The notes below the pieces were generated by a model. It had not been told where the DNA came from. It saw only the letters and a list, made by a program, of their open reading frames with translations, and did no database searches. This document shows, one piece after another, positions 27,536 through 36,659 of a stretch of 64,000 nucleotides of DNA. The stretch spans positions 25,093 through 89,092 of the forward strand of contig ONCX01000025.1 in the NCBI GenBank assembly GCA_900316455.1, written 5' to 3'. The stretch is from an uncultured Eubacteriales bacterium (GTDB lineage: Bacteria > Bacillota > Clostridia > Oscillospirales > Acutalibacteraceae). The position numbers and the translations under genes were made by a program. Numbering within the stretch: position 1 is the stretch's first letter; each line of letters starts with the position of its first letter.

Positions 27536-30500
27536 ATGAAGAACAACGCAGGGAAAATCACAAAGCTGCTGAAAAAATTCGACAGCGTTTTCTCGCAGTG
27601 GATAGAAGAGAGTATTAAAAAAGAAAAAGCAAATTACAAAAAGCTCGAAAAAAAGATGAATTGCGCCGAAACGCTCTGCCGGAAGGCGGTCGCGCTCTGC
27701 CGTGAGGACATGGCAGGGAATCCGTATGAGAGTGACGGTCTGTTTATCGGCTGTATTTTCCGGTTGAGCGATATTCTTATACGCCGCGGAAACGCGGATG
27801 AAGCGGCGGAGCTGCTTTCGGAGGTATGCGGGAAAGCAGATTCATACGGCAATTCCCCGATTCTGACGCGGTGCATGGGGCATTACGGCAGCATTCTCTG
27901 CGAAAGTGGAATGTATGACAATGCGGCGCGGATACTTGACGATATGCTGAACAGGGTCAAAGGCGAATTTGACGACGGCGGATATCCCAAAGCAAATATT
28001 CCGGACGGCGAATTCGCTTTGTGCAGGGGTCTTGGCAGCGCGGCACGCGCCTTCACCTATGCCCGCGAAGGAGACGGCTTTGCGCCCGAACGCTTTACGC
28101 TTCCTGTGGAAATTCTGGAGAAAATAGCGGAGAAGGGCGCTGACGCAGTCGGTGAAAATATCAAAAGGGCTGCCTATTACGCCGCAAGTCAGCAGCTCTT
28201 TCTGACCTGCTATGAGACGGTTCCGGGCGCGGACGTAAGAGAAGTTTTAAAATACGCGGAAAAATGCGAGAATTTCTGTGACAAAAGCAGCGGGAAGGAT
28301 CTGTATTTTCCGGCTGCGACCCGTCTGAAGGCGCTTGCCTGTGCGCGTGACTGCCGTTTCGCGGATGCCGCGGAATTGTGCCGTCTGACGCTCGACCAAT
28401 GTGCCGGATACAGTGGCGAACAGACAAAAGACGTGTCTGGGAGCATTCAGAGCATAGCCGGCGACATGAATCTGCTGCTCGGCATACTCAATTACCGCGC
28501 CTCCAACATAAGCGAATGCATACGCTGCTTCGGGGCAGCCATAGCGTCGTATGAGGCTGACGCCAAGGGCGTTCCGCTTTCCGACGCGGGTTACGCCGAG
28601 GCGGAGACCGACATACTCTTCATGACAAGCGCCGAAAAGTGCGCCTTTGCATGCAAATTCACGGGACTTGCCAAATTCAGCGACAATGAGAAATATCCGC
28701 TTGACGAGTGTGTGCAGGTAATGCGCCGTGGCGTGGAGCTTCTTGAAACAGCCGGTTCCGACGAGCCTTACTTCATTCTCGCCGCCTCCGCCGAATATCA
28801 TATTATCTCGCAGATGTGCGGCAGAGCCGGAGACAGCGATTCCGAAAAGAAATTTGACGAGATGAGCAGAAGCAGGGGATTCTGCGCGCTCGCCGACCTG
28901 CGGGAGAGACTTTCCGACAGCGCGGAATACGCCAAGTATTACGAGCGCGTGGGATGCTGGAGACGCATGGCTCTGCGTTCGGGGCTTCTGGAGCTTTACG
29001 GGGATTACACCCGCTTTGCCATACTTCTAAGCGAACCGCCATATTCCCAGCCGGATCACAGGCGGCTTGCGCGGCTGAATTTTGATATGGGCGAATACAG
29101 CCGCGTTGTGGGAAAGAACGAGTCCGCCGTGGAATATTACTCTGAGGTCAGAAAGCATTCCTTTGACGGAGATGGCAGACCTTATTACGAGATGGGCGAG
29201 GGCAATATTTTTGAATTTTCGCTTGTCGCCTCCGCGTCCTGTCTTGCGAAATGCGGAGAGATGGCAAAGGCCCGGAGGATATTCAGAGAGTACGTAGATC
29301 TGCACAGCGGAAGCGACGCTGAAAAAAGCGCCTTCAAGGTCAGAACCGCGGGGCTTTCACGCGACGTGGGTCTTGATCCCGCCGAATGCGCCGTATATAT
29401 GCGCGAGGCTGCACAGGCTATGGAGGGTGAAGAGGGAGGTTCCATAGTCGCGGCGGAGCTTTACAATCAGGAGGGAATATGCTGGTACAACGCTTCCCCC
29501 ATTACCGATACGGACGGGACGGACGAACAGGACGAAAATGAAGCCGGGCGGCTCGGTAGGACGTTTGAGGCAAACGAGCTTCAGGCGTTTGAGAACGCGC
29601 TGAAAATACTCGGCAAATGCGACGGCAAAACCGAAAAGGAAATGGATCTCAAGCCGTCGCTCCATTCAAATATCGGCGAGTGCTACATGAGACAGGAAAG
29701 GTACGACGTAGCACTGTGGCATTACAAAGAGGCTGTGGACGCGTTCGAGCGTTTGTTTGCTTCCGGATTTTTCATTGGAAAGTCAAAGAGCGAGCAGGAA
29801 CCGTATATTTTCCAGTACGGGCTTTGCTTCAAGACCATGGGGGATATATACAATGAGCTGAACGACAATTCCAATTGCGCCGAGGCGCTGACAAAGGCGA
29901 TAGAGGTAATGGAAAAAATGGACAATCCCGCCGCGAGAAACGAGCTTGCGGGGTGTCTGAACGCGCGCGGAGTGGTTAATTTCCGTCTGGGAGACTACAG
30001 GAAGAACGTCGAGGACGCAACTCGCGCCATCGCCATTAAAAAGGGCGAAGACGGCGGCGAGATCAACATGGCAATCATGCTCAAGAACCGTTCCGACGCG
30101 TACCGCGAGCTGGGCGACTTCAGATCCATGCAGTCCGATCTCAGCGAATCCATAGGTCTGCTTGACAAATCAAAGCTTCCGGACGAGCTGCTCGGTTCGT
30201 TCTACGGCTCGCACTGGTTTTCGATGGGAATATGTCAGGAGGGACTGAACAAAAACGGCAAGGCAGCCGACGCATACCGCAAGGCGGCGGGCTATATGGA
30301 CAAAAGCCTTGAAATCGACGATTCGGGAGCCTATATGAAAGCGCTCTGCCATTTCCGCAGGGCTGTCTGTCTCTGCCGACGCGAGGAACAGGAGTATTAC
30401 GGCGCTTTGTATGAATACGACAAGGCGATAAAGCTTCTCGAAAAGATGCCGGCTTCGGACGAGAAAAACGAGAATCTGCGGCAGCTGCTTACGTCGAGGG

Positions 30501-30595
30501 GAAGTCTTTACGAGGCGTTCCGGGAGATAGACCTTGCCCGCGCCGATTTTGTACGGGCGGAAAGCCTGCGCACATCAGGCGCACAGAGCGAATGA
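27536..30595 (+). CDS. Large TPR-repeat protein
   Basis: A 1019-residue soluble protein built from helix-turn-helix pairs of the tetratricopeptide type, with no signal peptide or membrane segment. Clear TPR units are ARCMGHYGSILCESGMYDNAARIL-like near 110-130, NIGECYMRQERYDVALWHYKEAV (about 710-732), LNARGVVNFRLGDYRKNVEDATRAI (about 806-830), MLKNRSDAYRELGDFRSMQSDLSESI (about 843-868) and SRGSLYEAFREIDLARADFVRAESL at the end. The middle is more divergent but keeps the periodicity. No catalytic domain is seen at either end, so it is a scaffold or a sensor of unknown partners. It has its own promoter, an AGGGAGGG ribosome site and no cotranscribed gene. Confidence 0.8.
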   Translation: MKNNAGKITKLLKKFDSVFSQWIEESIKKEKANYKKLEKKMNCAETLCRKAVALCREDMAGNPYESDGLFIGCIFRLSDILIRRGNADEAAELLSEVCGKADSYGNSPILTRCMGHYGSILCESGMYDNAARILDDMLNRVKGEFDDGGYPKANIPDGEFALCRGLGSAARAFTYAREGDGFAPERFTLPVEILEKIAEKGADAVGENIKRAAYYAASQQLFLTCYETVPGADVREVLKYAEKCENFCDKSSGKDLYFPAATRLKALACARDCRFADAAELCRLTLDQCAGYSGEQTKDVSGSIQSIAGDMNLLLGILNYRASNISECIRCFGAAIASYEADAKGVPLSDAGYAEAETDILFMTSAEKCAFACKFTGLAKFSDNEKYPLDECVQVMRRGVELLETAGSDEPYFILAASAEYHIISQMCGRAGDSDSEKKFDEMSRSRGFCALADLRERLSDSAEYAKYYERVGCWRRMALRSGLLELYGDYTRFAILLSEPPYSQPDHRRLARLNFDMGEYSRVVGKNESAVEYYSEVRKHSFDGDGRPYYEMGEGNIFEFSLVASASCLAKCGEMAKARRIFREYVDLHSGSDAEKSAFKVRTAGLSRDVGLDPAECAVYMREAAQAMEGEEGGSIVAAELYNQEGICWYNASPITDTDGTDEQDENEAGRLGRTFEANELQAFENALKILGKCDGKTEKEMDLKPSLHSNIGECYMRQERYDVALWHYKEAVDAFERLFASGFFIGKSKSEQEPYIFQYGLCFKTMGDIYNELNDNSNCAEALTKAIEVMEKMDNPAARNELAGCLNARGVVNFRLGDYRKNVEDATRAIAIKKGEDGGEINMAIMLKNRSDAYRELGDFRSMQSDLSESIGLLDKSKLPDELLGSFYGSHWFSMGICQEGLNKNGKAADAYRKAAGYMDKSLEIDDSGAYMKALCHFRRAVCLCRREEQEYYGALYEYDKAIKLLEKMPASDEKNENLRQLLTSRGSLYEAFREIDLARADFVRAESLRTSGAQSE

Positions 30596-30632
30596 AAAAC
30601 GTTAACATGCCGCTGCTATCAGCGTAATAATC

Positions 30633-30683
30633 AACAGCCCCGACGGACGGAGAGCATAAAGCATTCCGCAGCCGTCGGGGCTG
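30633..30683. terminator. Bidirectional terminator between the TPR gene and the Cys-tail gene
   Basis: CAACAGCCCCGACGG pairs with CCGTCGGGGCTG across a 23-base loop. T-rich stretches (ATTATTATT plus, TTGATTATTA minus) follow on both strands. Confidence 0.75.
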
Positions 30684-30722
30684 AATTATTATTTCGGGTT
30701 TATCGCGGGAGAGATCGAGGGC

Positions 30723-30890
30723 TTATCTGCAGCCGCAGCCACAGCCGCAGCCGCCGCAAATGCTGTCATTGCTGCCCATGTTGCCGTTGCAGCCGCAGCC
30801 GCAGTCGCTGTCATTGTCCTGGAAGAGAACCAGGATTATGAGCAGGATAATGATCCATGTGCAGGAAGAACCACCGAAGAAGTTGCTCAT
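30723..30890 (-). CDS. Small membrane protein with a CGCGC cysteine tail
   Basis: This 55-residue ORF starts MSNFFGGSSC, has one transmembrane helix (about 11-23, WIIILLIILVLF) and ends in two Cys-Gly clusters (CGCGC at 30-34 and a run of alternating Cys/Gly at 45-54), ten cysteines plus one near the N-terminus. An AAAAGGAGG site is embedded in the last codons of the upstream lipoprotein gene, whose stop is only 6 bases away, which shows that it is translated as the last gene of that operon. Similar short GC-tail membrane peptides occur near stress or spore genes in Firmicutes, but the function is unknown. Metal binding or thiol chemistry is a guess from composition. Confidence 0.75.
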   Translation of the reverse strand: MSNFFGGSSCTWIIILLIILVLFQDNDSDCGCGCNGNMGSNDSICGGCGCGCGCR

Positions 30891-30896
30891 AGCGTT

Positions 30897-32492
30897 TTAC
30901 CTCCTTTTCTTGATTTCACTACATAATATGCAGCGACCCAATTTGACTGAATAATCCTGCTCATTCAGACCGAGGGTCTTCATTATGAAATCTGAAAGCT
31001 CATCGTCGGAAAGATCATAAGAAAAAGTGAAGGATTCCTGACCCAAAGCAAAACCGTCGATATTCGGGAGAAGCTGTTCCGTCAGAGAAGCAAGCTGTTC
31101 GTCTGTCAGCGAGATGCCGGAGCTGCTTTCGTTAACTGACCGTTTGACGTTTTCCGGAATAGCCCTGATCAGCAGTTCATCTGCCTTCTCAGGGTCATTG
31201 AAGAGCGAATCGAGCGCAACGGTATTGCCGTCACGGTCAAAGCAGTACGCCGTGTTGTAGACAACGGTCAGATATTCGGGGTCGGGGTTTGCCGCCGTCC
31301 AGGCGTCGTCGCTTCCCGCCGTGTAATCCGCATGCCTTGTGAAGCTGTAGTAGCCGCTCGTTCTGGCGTTGGAGGGGTAGGTGTAAACCGTGCGCGATAA
31401 TGTGATGTTTTTCTTTTTCTTTCCTAATTTCTTAGCCGCCCTGCTTTTTATTTTATTGACGCTTATCGGGATTTGCTTCTCATCGTAAGTAATGGATTCA
31501 ACCTGCCTGAGAACAGCGTCGGGCGTATTGTCGAGGTATTTGTATCTCAGGTAAAACGTGTTCTGGCTGCCGGAATTGTCGATGCGTTCATTTGAATTGT
31601 TGCCGAAATCACTTACAAAGAAGCAGTCTGTTTTTTTATTACTGTAAAGATCGGAGAGCGATTCTCCCGCAACGCGGTAATTTGTGAACGCGCTGCCAAG
31701 GTTGCCGGAATCGAGCGTCAGCAAACAGGAGCAGTATGCGGTGTAGAATTCCGGAGTTTCGTAATCGAAATAAAGACGGATATCGCCGTCTTCCGACAGG
31801 AGGAATTTCTGCTGCGGTTTAATGCCCTTGAACGGCGCAACGGTAATCAGATCACAATGCTCCCCATATTCGGTTTGTTCGCCGTCAAATCCGGCAGTCA
31901 GCAGACATCTGTCGATTTCACGGTTAATGAGTTCCATGTAATTTGCTTCCGGCTTAAACAAATCCCGCAGCGTAAGTTCCTCGCCGGTGGATAAATCAAA
32001 CGTCATCGGCATGTCATAGGAATACACGAAATCGTTGGAATTATCCTCAGCTGAAAACCAGACGTAACATGACGCGCTTACGCTGAGAATGTTATTGCTG
32101 TTGAATACAGGAAAGAAATAAACGTGATATGCTCTTTTCATGCTGCCGTACTGCTTCATTTTCAGGGATATTCCGCGGTAGGACGGCAGGAATTCCATAC
32201 GGCACATTTTCTCAGAGAGGCTTTCTATTCTGCGGTTTATTTTCTTCTGAATTTCTTTGTTCTCAAGCCCGTCGATTTCAAAATATTTCGCCGAACAGCC
32301 TTCGGGCGCTTCCGCTTGGATGCTGCGTAATGATAAGTTGTTTTTTATAAGTATGCCTTTTTCAAAGAGACGGCGGTATTTTTCCGCTGTCTGATTTGTT
32401 TCATGACCGCTGCCGCCGCACCCTGTAATGCAGCAGAGAAGCAGCGCGCATACCGTGAGCAGGCTGATGAATTTACATGCGGTTCGCGACAT
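30897..32492 (-). CDS. Lipoprotein with a DUF3298-like domain, unknown function
   Basis: A 531-residue protein with a lipoprotein signal (lipobox ITGC at about residues 22-25). The middle (about 120-220) has a segment with VSASCYVWFSAE, MPMTFDLSTGEELTLRDLFK and NREIDRCLL, the pattern of the DUF3298/RsiV-like extracytoplasmic domain. A second copy of the phrase occurs near the C-terminus (YNTAYCFDRDGNTVALDSLFNDPEKADELLIRAI, about 410-445), suggesting an internal duplication. Its start overlaps the 3' end of the PstS-like gene by 20 bases, and the Cys-tail gene follows, so all three form an operon. A role as an extracellular sensor or accessory of the binding protein is inferred from linkage. 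Confidence 0.7.
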   Translation of the reverse strand: MSRTACKFISLLTVCALLLCCITGCGGSGHETNQTAEKYRRLFEKGILIKNNLSLRSIQAEAPEGCSAKYFEIDGLENKEIQKKINRRIESLSEKMCRMEFLPSYRGISLKMKQYGSMKRAYHVYFFPVFNSNNILSVSASCYVWFSAEDNSNDFVYSYDMPMTFDLSTGEELTLRDLFKPEANYMELINREIDRCLLTAGFDGEQTEYGEHCDLITVAPFKGIKPQQKFLLSEDGDIRLYFDYETPEFYTAYCSCLLTLDSGNLGSAFTNYRVAGESLSDLYSNKKTDCFFVSDFGNNSNERIDNSGSQNTFYLRYKYLDNTPDAVLRQVESITYDEKQIPISVNKIKSRAAKKLGKKKKNITLSRTVYTYPSNARTSGYYSFTRHADYTAGSDDAWTAANPDPEYLTVVYNTAYCFDRDGNTVALDSLFNDPEKADELLIRAIPENVKRSVNESSSGISLTDEQLASLTEQLLPNIDGFALGQESFTFSYDLSDDELSDFIMKTLGLNEQDYSVKLGRCILCSEIKKRR

Positions 32493-33399
32493 ATCCGTTC
32501 TCCTCCGCTAATTTCGCGCCTTCCTCGCTCTGACACCACGCGATGATCTTCCGCACCATGCTGTCCTCCGGCGTATCGTCGCGTATGACGATCTGAGACT
32601 GGTTGATCATGGGATAGCTGCCGTCCGAAATGGTTTTGTCGGATGGAATAACTCCGTCCACGCCCAGCAGCTTGATCTGGTCGGTGTAGTGCATGCTCGA
32701 CACGTAATAATAGTAGGAATAGCCGATAGCGCCCTTTGAATTTTCATAGTGCGCCACAGCGTCCACGATCTCGCCCATGTCTCCGATGGCAAGCTCAGTG
32801 GGAGCCTTCATGACAGCCGCCTTCGGCAGCAGGAAGCGGTAAAGTCCGGTCTGGCTGCCGGAGCCTTCGTTGCGCTGGTAAGGAATTATTTCCACGTCGT
32901 CGCCGCCAAGCTCCTTCCAGTTTTTGATCTTGCCGCGGTAGATGTCCTGAAGCTGTTTCTTTGTAAGGCTTTTCACCGGATTGTCCTTATTCACAAAGAA
33001 CACGAAGCCGCCGTTGAGAATGGTGTGGTATTCAAAGGTCACGCCGGCTTCCTTGGCGGTCTGCACCTGTTCGTCGGAGGGCATGGCGCAGAATATCATA
33101 TCGACCGTGCCGTCGGTGAGATTCTGATAAGCCGAAGGGGTATTGTTGCAGAGTACGAGAGTGCGGGCTTCCTCTATGTCCACATCAAGCAGCTTCGCAG
33201 TCATGGCTTCATAGTAGGGAGCGAGCGCGAGCGCGCCGTCGATGACCGGCAGCTCGTCCTTTGTAAGAGTCAGCGAAGGGCTCTCGTCCGACGGGCTTAC
33301 GGGTTTCTCCTCATTATTGCCGCCGCATGCGGTGATTGAAATTGCCATAAGCAGCGAGAGAGCGAGACATAGGATTCTTTTGGTTGTGGCTTTTTTCAT
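32473..33399 (-). CDS. PstS-like phosphate/solute-binding lipoprotein
   Basis: From the chosen ATG the product is 308 residues, with a lipoprotein signal (lipobox ITAC, Cys at about 25). It has the PBP-like_2 fold of phosphate-binding proteins: IDGALALAPYYEAM near the N-terminus (an ST-loop equivalent with Gly-Ala rather than G-S-T), TVDMIFCAMPSDEQ, FVNKDNPVKSLTKKQLQDIYRGKIKNWKELGG (characteristic of PstS) and RNEGSGSQTG, which binds phosphate in the family. No pstCAB genes accompany it, and the following lipoprotein overlaps it by 20 bases. It could be a phosphate scavenger or a sensor subunit. Confidence 0.85.
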   Translation of the reverse strand: MKKATTKRILCLALSLLMAISITACGGNNEEKPVSPSDESPSLTLTKDELPVIDGALALAPYYEAMTAKLLDVDIEEARTLVLCNNTPSAYQNLTDGTVDMIFCAMPSDEQVQTAKEAGVTFEYHTILNGGFVFFVNKDNPVKSLTKKQLQDIYRGKIKNWKELGGDDVEIIPYQRNEGSGSQTGLYRFLLPKAAVMKAPTELAIGDMGEIVDAVAHYENSKGAIGYSYYYYVSSMHYTDQIKLLGVDGVIPSDKTISDGSYPMINQSQIVIRDDTPEDSMVRKIIAWCQSEEGAKLAEENGYVANRM

Positions 33400-33534
33400 G
33401 GTTGATTTCCTTTCCGTAAATGATATTTTACCGCTCTGCGCGGTTATAAATAAGATAAAAGAAAACAATTCTTTACGCTGTTCCGGTCAATGCCATACAA
33501 GCTCAGGTTTGTTTCAGTTTACACGCCGTTTTCA

Positions 33535-34437
33535 TCATATTGAACTCACCCCGCACAGCGCCGCCATGTCTTCCGGCAGCGGAACCGAAAAACGCATTTT
33601 TTCGCCCGTGATGGGGTGGCGGAAGTCAAGCTGCCCGCAGTGGAGCGCCTGACGGCTGATCAGCTCGCGGGAGCCGCCGTACATATCGTCGCCCGCGAGC
33701 GGCATTCCGAGAGAGGAAAAATGCACGCGTATCTGATGTGTGCGTCCGGTTTCGAGGTGAATTTCAAGAAACGTCAGGTCGTAGCTGTTTCCGCTCGGGG
33801 CGGTGACGGAAAGATTCCTCACGGCTCGCCAGTGCGTGACGGCTCTAATGCCGCCTTCGCCTACCTCGCGCTGTATGCCGTGTCCCTCCATAATACGGAT
33901 AGGCGCGTCGATTGTGCCGTTTCCCGTGAGGGTTCCCTGACATATCGCGTAGTAAATCTTTTCGGTGTGTCCGTGCAGAAGCGAGGCTGCGTGGCTGTTT
34001 TTTGCTGTCAGCACAAGACCGCTGGTGTCGCGGTCGAGACGGTTTATCACGCGGAAAGCGGAATTCGGCTCTCCGGCGGCAATGAGATGCGCGGAGAACG
34101 CGTTTGCCAGAGTGTCCGCGACATGCTCGCGTGCCGGGTGAACAGGCATTCCGGACGGCTTGTTGATGACGGCGATATGCCCGTCCTCGTAGATAATATT
34201 GATGGGAATTTCGACAGGCATTGTGGGATTTTCGTCCTCCGGAATATTGAGTCTCACAATATCGCCGCCGTGAAGCGGGTCGATTGTGCGTATATGAATT
34301 CCGTTGGAAGTGATTCCCAAAGGCACTCGCTTTAGCTTCTTGATAAGGCGGTAAGAAACCCCGCATTTTGCGCGGAGGAAGTTGTATACCGAAATTCCGT
34401 CGTTTTCCGGCGGCACGACAAATATTAAAGCAGGCAT
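33535..34437 (-). CDS. RluA-family pseudouridine synthase
   Basis: A 300-residue enzyme that isomerises uridine in rRNA or tRNA. An N-terminal S4-like region (about 15-70, LRAKCGVSYRLIKKLK and GGDIVRLN) precedes the catalytic domain with YEDGHIAVINKPSGMPVHP (about 85-103) and the active-site motif NRLDRDTSGL (about 148-157, catalytic Asp). HLETGRTHQIRVHFSSLGMPLAGDDMYGG and HCGQLDFRHPITGE near the end complete the family pattern. It is a single minus-strand gene, divergent from the RyR-domain gene. Confidence 0.94.
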   Translation of the reverse strand: MPALIFVVPPENDGISVYNFLRAKCGVSYRLIKKLKRVPLGITSNGIHIRTIDPLHGGDIVRLNIPEDENPTMPVEIPINIIYEDGHIAVINKPSGMPVHPAREHVADTLANAFSAHLIAAGEPNSAFRVINRLDRDTSGLVLTAKNSHAASLLHGHTEKIYYAICQGTLTGNGTIDAPIRIMEGHGIQREVGEGGIRAVTHWRAVRNLSVTAPSGNSYDLTFLEIHLETGRTHQIRVHFSSLGMPLAGDDMYGGSRELISRQALHCGQLDFRHPITGEKMRFSVPLPEDMAALCGVSSI

Positions 34438-34549
34438 TTTGGCGCATCACCCTGAATCTTTACTGTTATTTTTATTATATTGTAGTCTGTTATTTTTGAA
34501 ATTATATGACCGCAATTAAAATAAAAATATAAAATATTCCATAATCCGC

Positions 34550-34578
34550 TTGTATTTCTGAACTGAATAGTATATAAT
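34550..34578 (+). promoter_or_regulatory. Promoter of the stand-alone RyR gene
   Basis: TTGTAT and TATAAT are 17 bases apart, about 45 bases upstream of the ATG, which has an AAAGGAG site. Confidence 0.65.
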
Positions 34579-34621
34579 TTACAAGGAAAATGATATTTTA
34601 TCACAAAAGGAGTTTTTTCAG

Positions 34622-34912
34622 ATGAACAATTACACACCCAAGCCCCTTGACACTTCCGATGTCGAGCTTAGTCAGGACATTTTAGAGCTTACCGAGCTTC
34701 TTGCCAAAAACACCCATGAGGTCTGGTCCGCCGGAAGAATCGCGCAGGGCTGGACCTACGGCGAAGAGCGCAACGACGCGGAGAAAAAGCATCCCTGTCT
34801 TGTGGAGTATGAGGAACTCAGCGACGATGAGAAGTCATATGACCGCAACACCGCTTTGGAAACGCTTAAATGCATCATTAAGCTGGGTTACACCATCGAG
34901 AAGAAGAACTGA
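34622..34912 (+). CDS. Stand-alone RyR-domain protein
   Basis: A 96-residue cytoplasmic protein consisting almost only of a RyR (ryanodine receptor repeat) domain. Conserved positions are visible in order: LAKNTHEVWSAGRIAQGW (about 24-41), YG, EKKHPCLVEYEEL (about 52-64) and EKSYDRNTALETLKCI (about 69-84). The same pattern is at the C-terminus of the membrane protein at 9.8-11.6 kb. Single-domain bacterial RyR proteins are known, and structural work suggests a small-ligand pocket, but their role is not settled. It has its own promoter and terminator. It stands between the pseudouridine synthase and a lipoprotein gene, with no obvious partner nearby. Confidence 0.85.
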   Translation: MNNYTPKPLDTSDVELSQDILELTELLAKNTHEVWSAGRIAQGWTYGEERNDAEKKHPCLVEYEELSDDEKSYDRNTALETLKCIIKLGYTIEKKN

Positions 34913-34919
34913 AAAATAT

Positions 34920-34962
34920 AACCGGCAGATCATCCAATTCGGTTTGACCTGCCGGTTGTTTT
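34920..34962 (+). terminator. Terminator after the RyR gene
   Basis: AACCGGCAG pairs with CTGCCGGTT across a 20-base loop and is followed by GTTTTTCC. Confidence 0.82.
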
Positions 34963-34965
34963 TCC

Positions 34966-35493
34966 TTATGTGTCCACTTCGGAAAAATAAAGAATGTTTG
35001 CCTCCGTATCATAAATAGCAAGGGTGAAATTGTAGGACGGACGGCTTTCATCAAGGAGCATTGAGTAGTCCTTGGGATCTGTGGCGTCGCTGTGACGGTC
35101 GAAGAAATAATAATATCCGTTTTCGACTCTCGGAATAAGCGGACTGTCCCAATCGTTGTCCCTGATTATCATGGGAGCGAAGTCGTACTCATCATCCTGA
35201 AGCCCCCATGCTACGGCTTGCAGACTTTCCGGCAGCGGAAGCGGGCTCCATTTGTCGCTTTCGCTTATTTTGGCAACCTGTGAACCGTCGCTGAATTCAA
35301 GACGGTAATATGAAGTGCCGTCTCCGAGGAATCCGCCGTGGGAATCATATTTCTCTGTTATCTCAGCCGAAGTGCAGTCGATGGAGAGCTGTCCGGATAT
35401 TGCGGATTTGAATTTCCTGCTTCCGCACCCCGAAAGAGCCGACGCTGCTATTACGACAGCCAGCAAAACGCAAATCATTCTTCTGATTTTCAT
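34966..35493 (-). CDS. Lipoprotein, unknown function
   Basis: A 175-residue protein with a lipoprotein signal peptide (lipobox LSGC, Cys at about 22). The mature part has a beta-rich look (YYRLEFSDGSQVAKI, NGYYYFFDRHSD, YNFTLAIYDTEANILYFSEVDT) and no motif that I recognise. It is a single gene that faces the RyR gene. I can only say that it is exported and lipid-anchored. Confidence 0.7.
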   Translation of the reverse strand: MKIRRMICVLLAVVIAASALSGCGSRKFKSAISGQLSIDCTSAEITEKYDSHGGFLGDGTSYYRLEFSDGSQVAKISESDKWSPLPLPESLQAVAWGLQDDEYDFAPMIIRDNDWDSPLIPRVENGYYYFFDRHSDATDPKDYSMLLDESRPSYNFTLAIYDTEANILYFSEVDT

Positions 35494-35615
35494 AATCTGT
35501 CATTCTTTCTGTGATAATTGAATCGCGGCAATGTGCGCGCTTCATGCCGTTTGAATATATTATACGCCCTTACTTATTGAATGTCAAGTATTATTTATCG
35601 AAAATCAATATCTTT

Positions 35616-36578
35616 TCAGTCTTTTTCATTGCGTACAAATGTCCGTTCGCTGATTATGTATCTCGGACGGGCTTTTGTTTCCATGTAGATTTTCCCGATG
35701 TATTCTCCGATAATGCCGAGGCTGATAAGCTGAATGCCGCCGATGAAGCATATTATGCTCACTGTGCTCGACCAGCCTATTATTGTATTGTGCAGAAAGT
35801 ACTGTACGATTGACCATATCACGCCGATAAAGCTGAGAATTGCCACGAATATTCCCATGACTGTGATGAAGCGTATCGGCTTGATACTCAGGCTGGTTAT
35901 GCCGTCGATGGCAAGACTGAGCATTTTTGAGAGCGGATAGTGGCTCTTGCCGGCAAGCCGTTCGCTGCGCTCGTAATAGACGCATGTGCTTCTGAATCCG
36001 ACAAGGGGAAACATGCCTCGCAGAAATATATTGACCTCCCTGAATCCGGCGAATTCTTTAAGCACTCGTGATGAAACAAGCCGGTAATCGGCGTGGTTGT
36101 AGACAACCTCCGCGCCCATGCCGTTTAGCAGACGGTAGAAGCTCTGAGCCGTGAACCTTTTGAAGAATGTGTCAGTCCTGCGGGCGCTTCTTACACCGTA
36201 GACTATTTCCGCGCCGCCGAGATATTCGTCCACCATTCTTTCCATTGCGGATATGTCGTCCTGACCGTCGCAGTCGATGGAAATTGTTATGTCGCAGATA
36301 TCCCTGACCTCCATCAGTCCTGCGAGCAAGGCATTCTGATGTCCGCGGTTGCGGCTCTGAGATATTCCCTCGAAAAGCTCGCATTCCTCTGACAGCCCGC
36401 GTATTATTTCCCATGTGGAATCCTTGCTTCCGTCGTTTACAAAGAGTATTCTGCTGTCGGGACTGACCTTGCTTCTGGCTATAAGTCCCTCAAGTTCCTC
36501 GCGGAAAAGCCTGCTTGTAATGGGCAGCACTTCTTCTTCATTATAGCATGGTATCACAATAATTAATTTTGGCGGCAT
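35616..36578 (-). CDS. Polyprenyl-phosphate glycosyltransferase (GT2, GtrB/DPM1-like)
   Basis: A 320-residue inverting GT2 enzyme. The N-terminal GT-A domain starts LIIVIPCYNEEEVLP, carries FVNDGSKDSTWEI (about 47-59) and the DxD-like SIDCDGQDD (about 99-107). Two C-terminal transmembrane helices (about 235-260 and 270-292) and the closing GEYIGKIYMETKARPRYI are the hallmark of enzymes that load glucose or a similar sugar on undecaprenyl phosphate for later transfer outside the membrane. No flippase or acceptor glycosyltransferase gene is adjacent. Confidence 0.92.
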   Translation of the reverse strand: MPPKLIIVIPCYNEEEVLPITSRLFREELEGLIARSKVSPDSRILFVNDGSKDSTWEIIRGLSEECELFEGISQSRNRGHQNALLAGLMEVRDICDITISIDCDGQDDISAMERMVDEYLGGAEIVYGVRSARRTDTFFKRFTAQSFYRLLNGMGAEVVYNHADYRLVSSRVLKEFAGFREVNIFLRGMFPLVGFRSTCVYYERSERLAGKSHYPLSKMLSLAIDGITSLSIKPIRFITVMGIFVAILSFIGVIWSIVQYFLHNTIIGWSSTVSIICFIGGIQLISLGIIGEYIGKIYMETKARPRYIISERTFVRNEKD

Positions 36579-36659
36579 GGCATGAACCTTCTTTTTAATT
36601 TCTTATAAAAAATTATACCATACCGCCGCACAATGTCAAGCGATTTAGTCAGTGGGACT

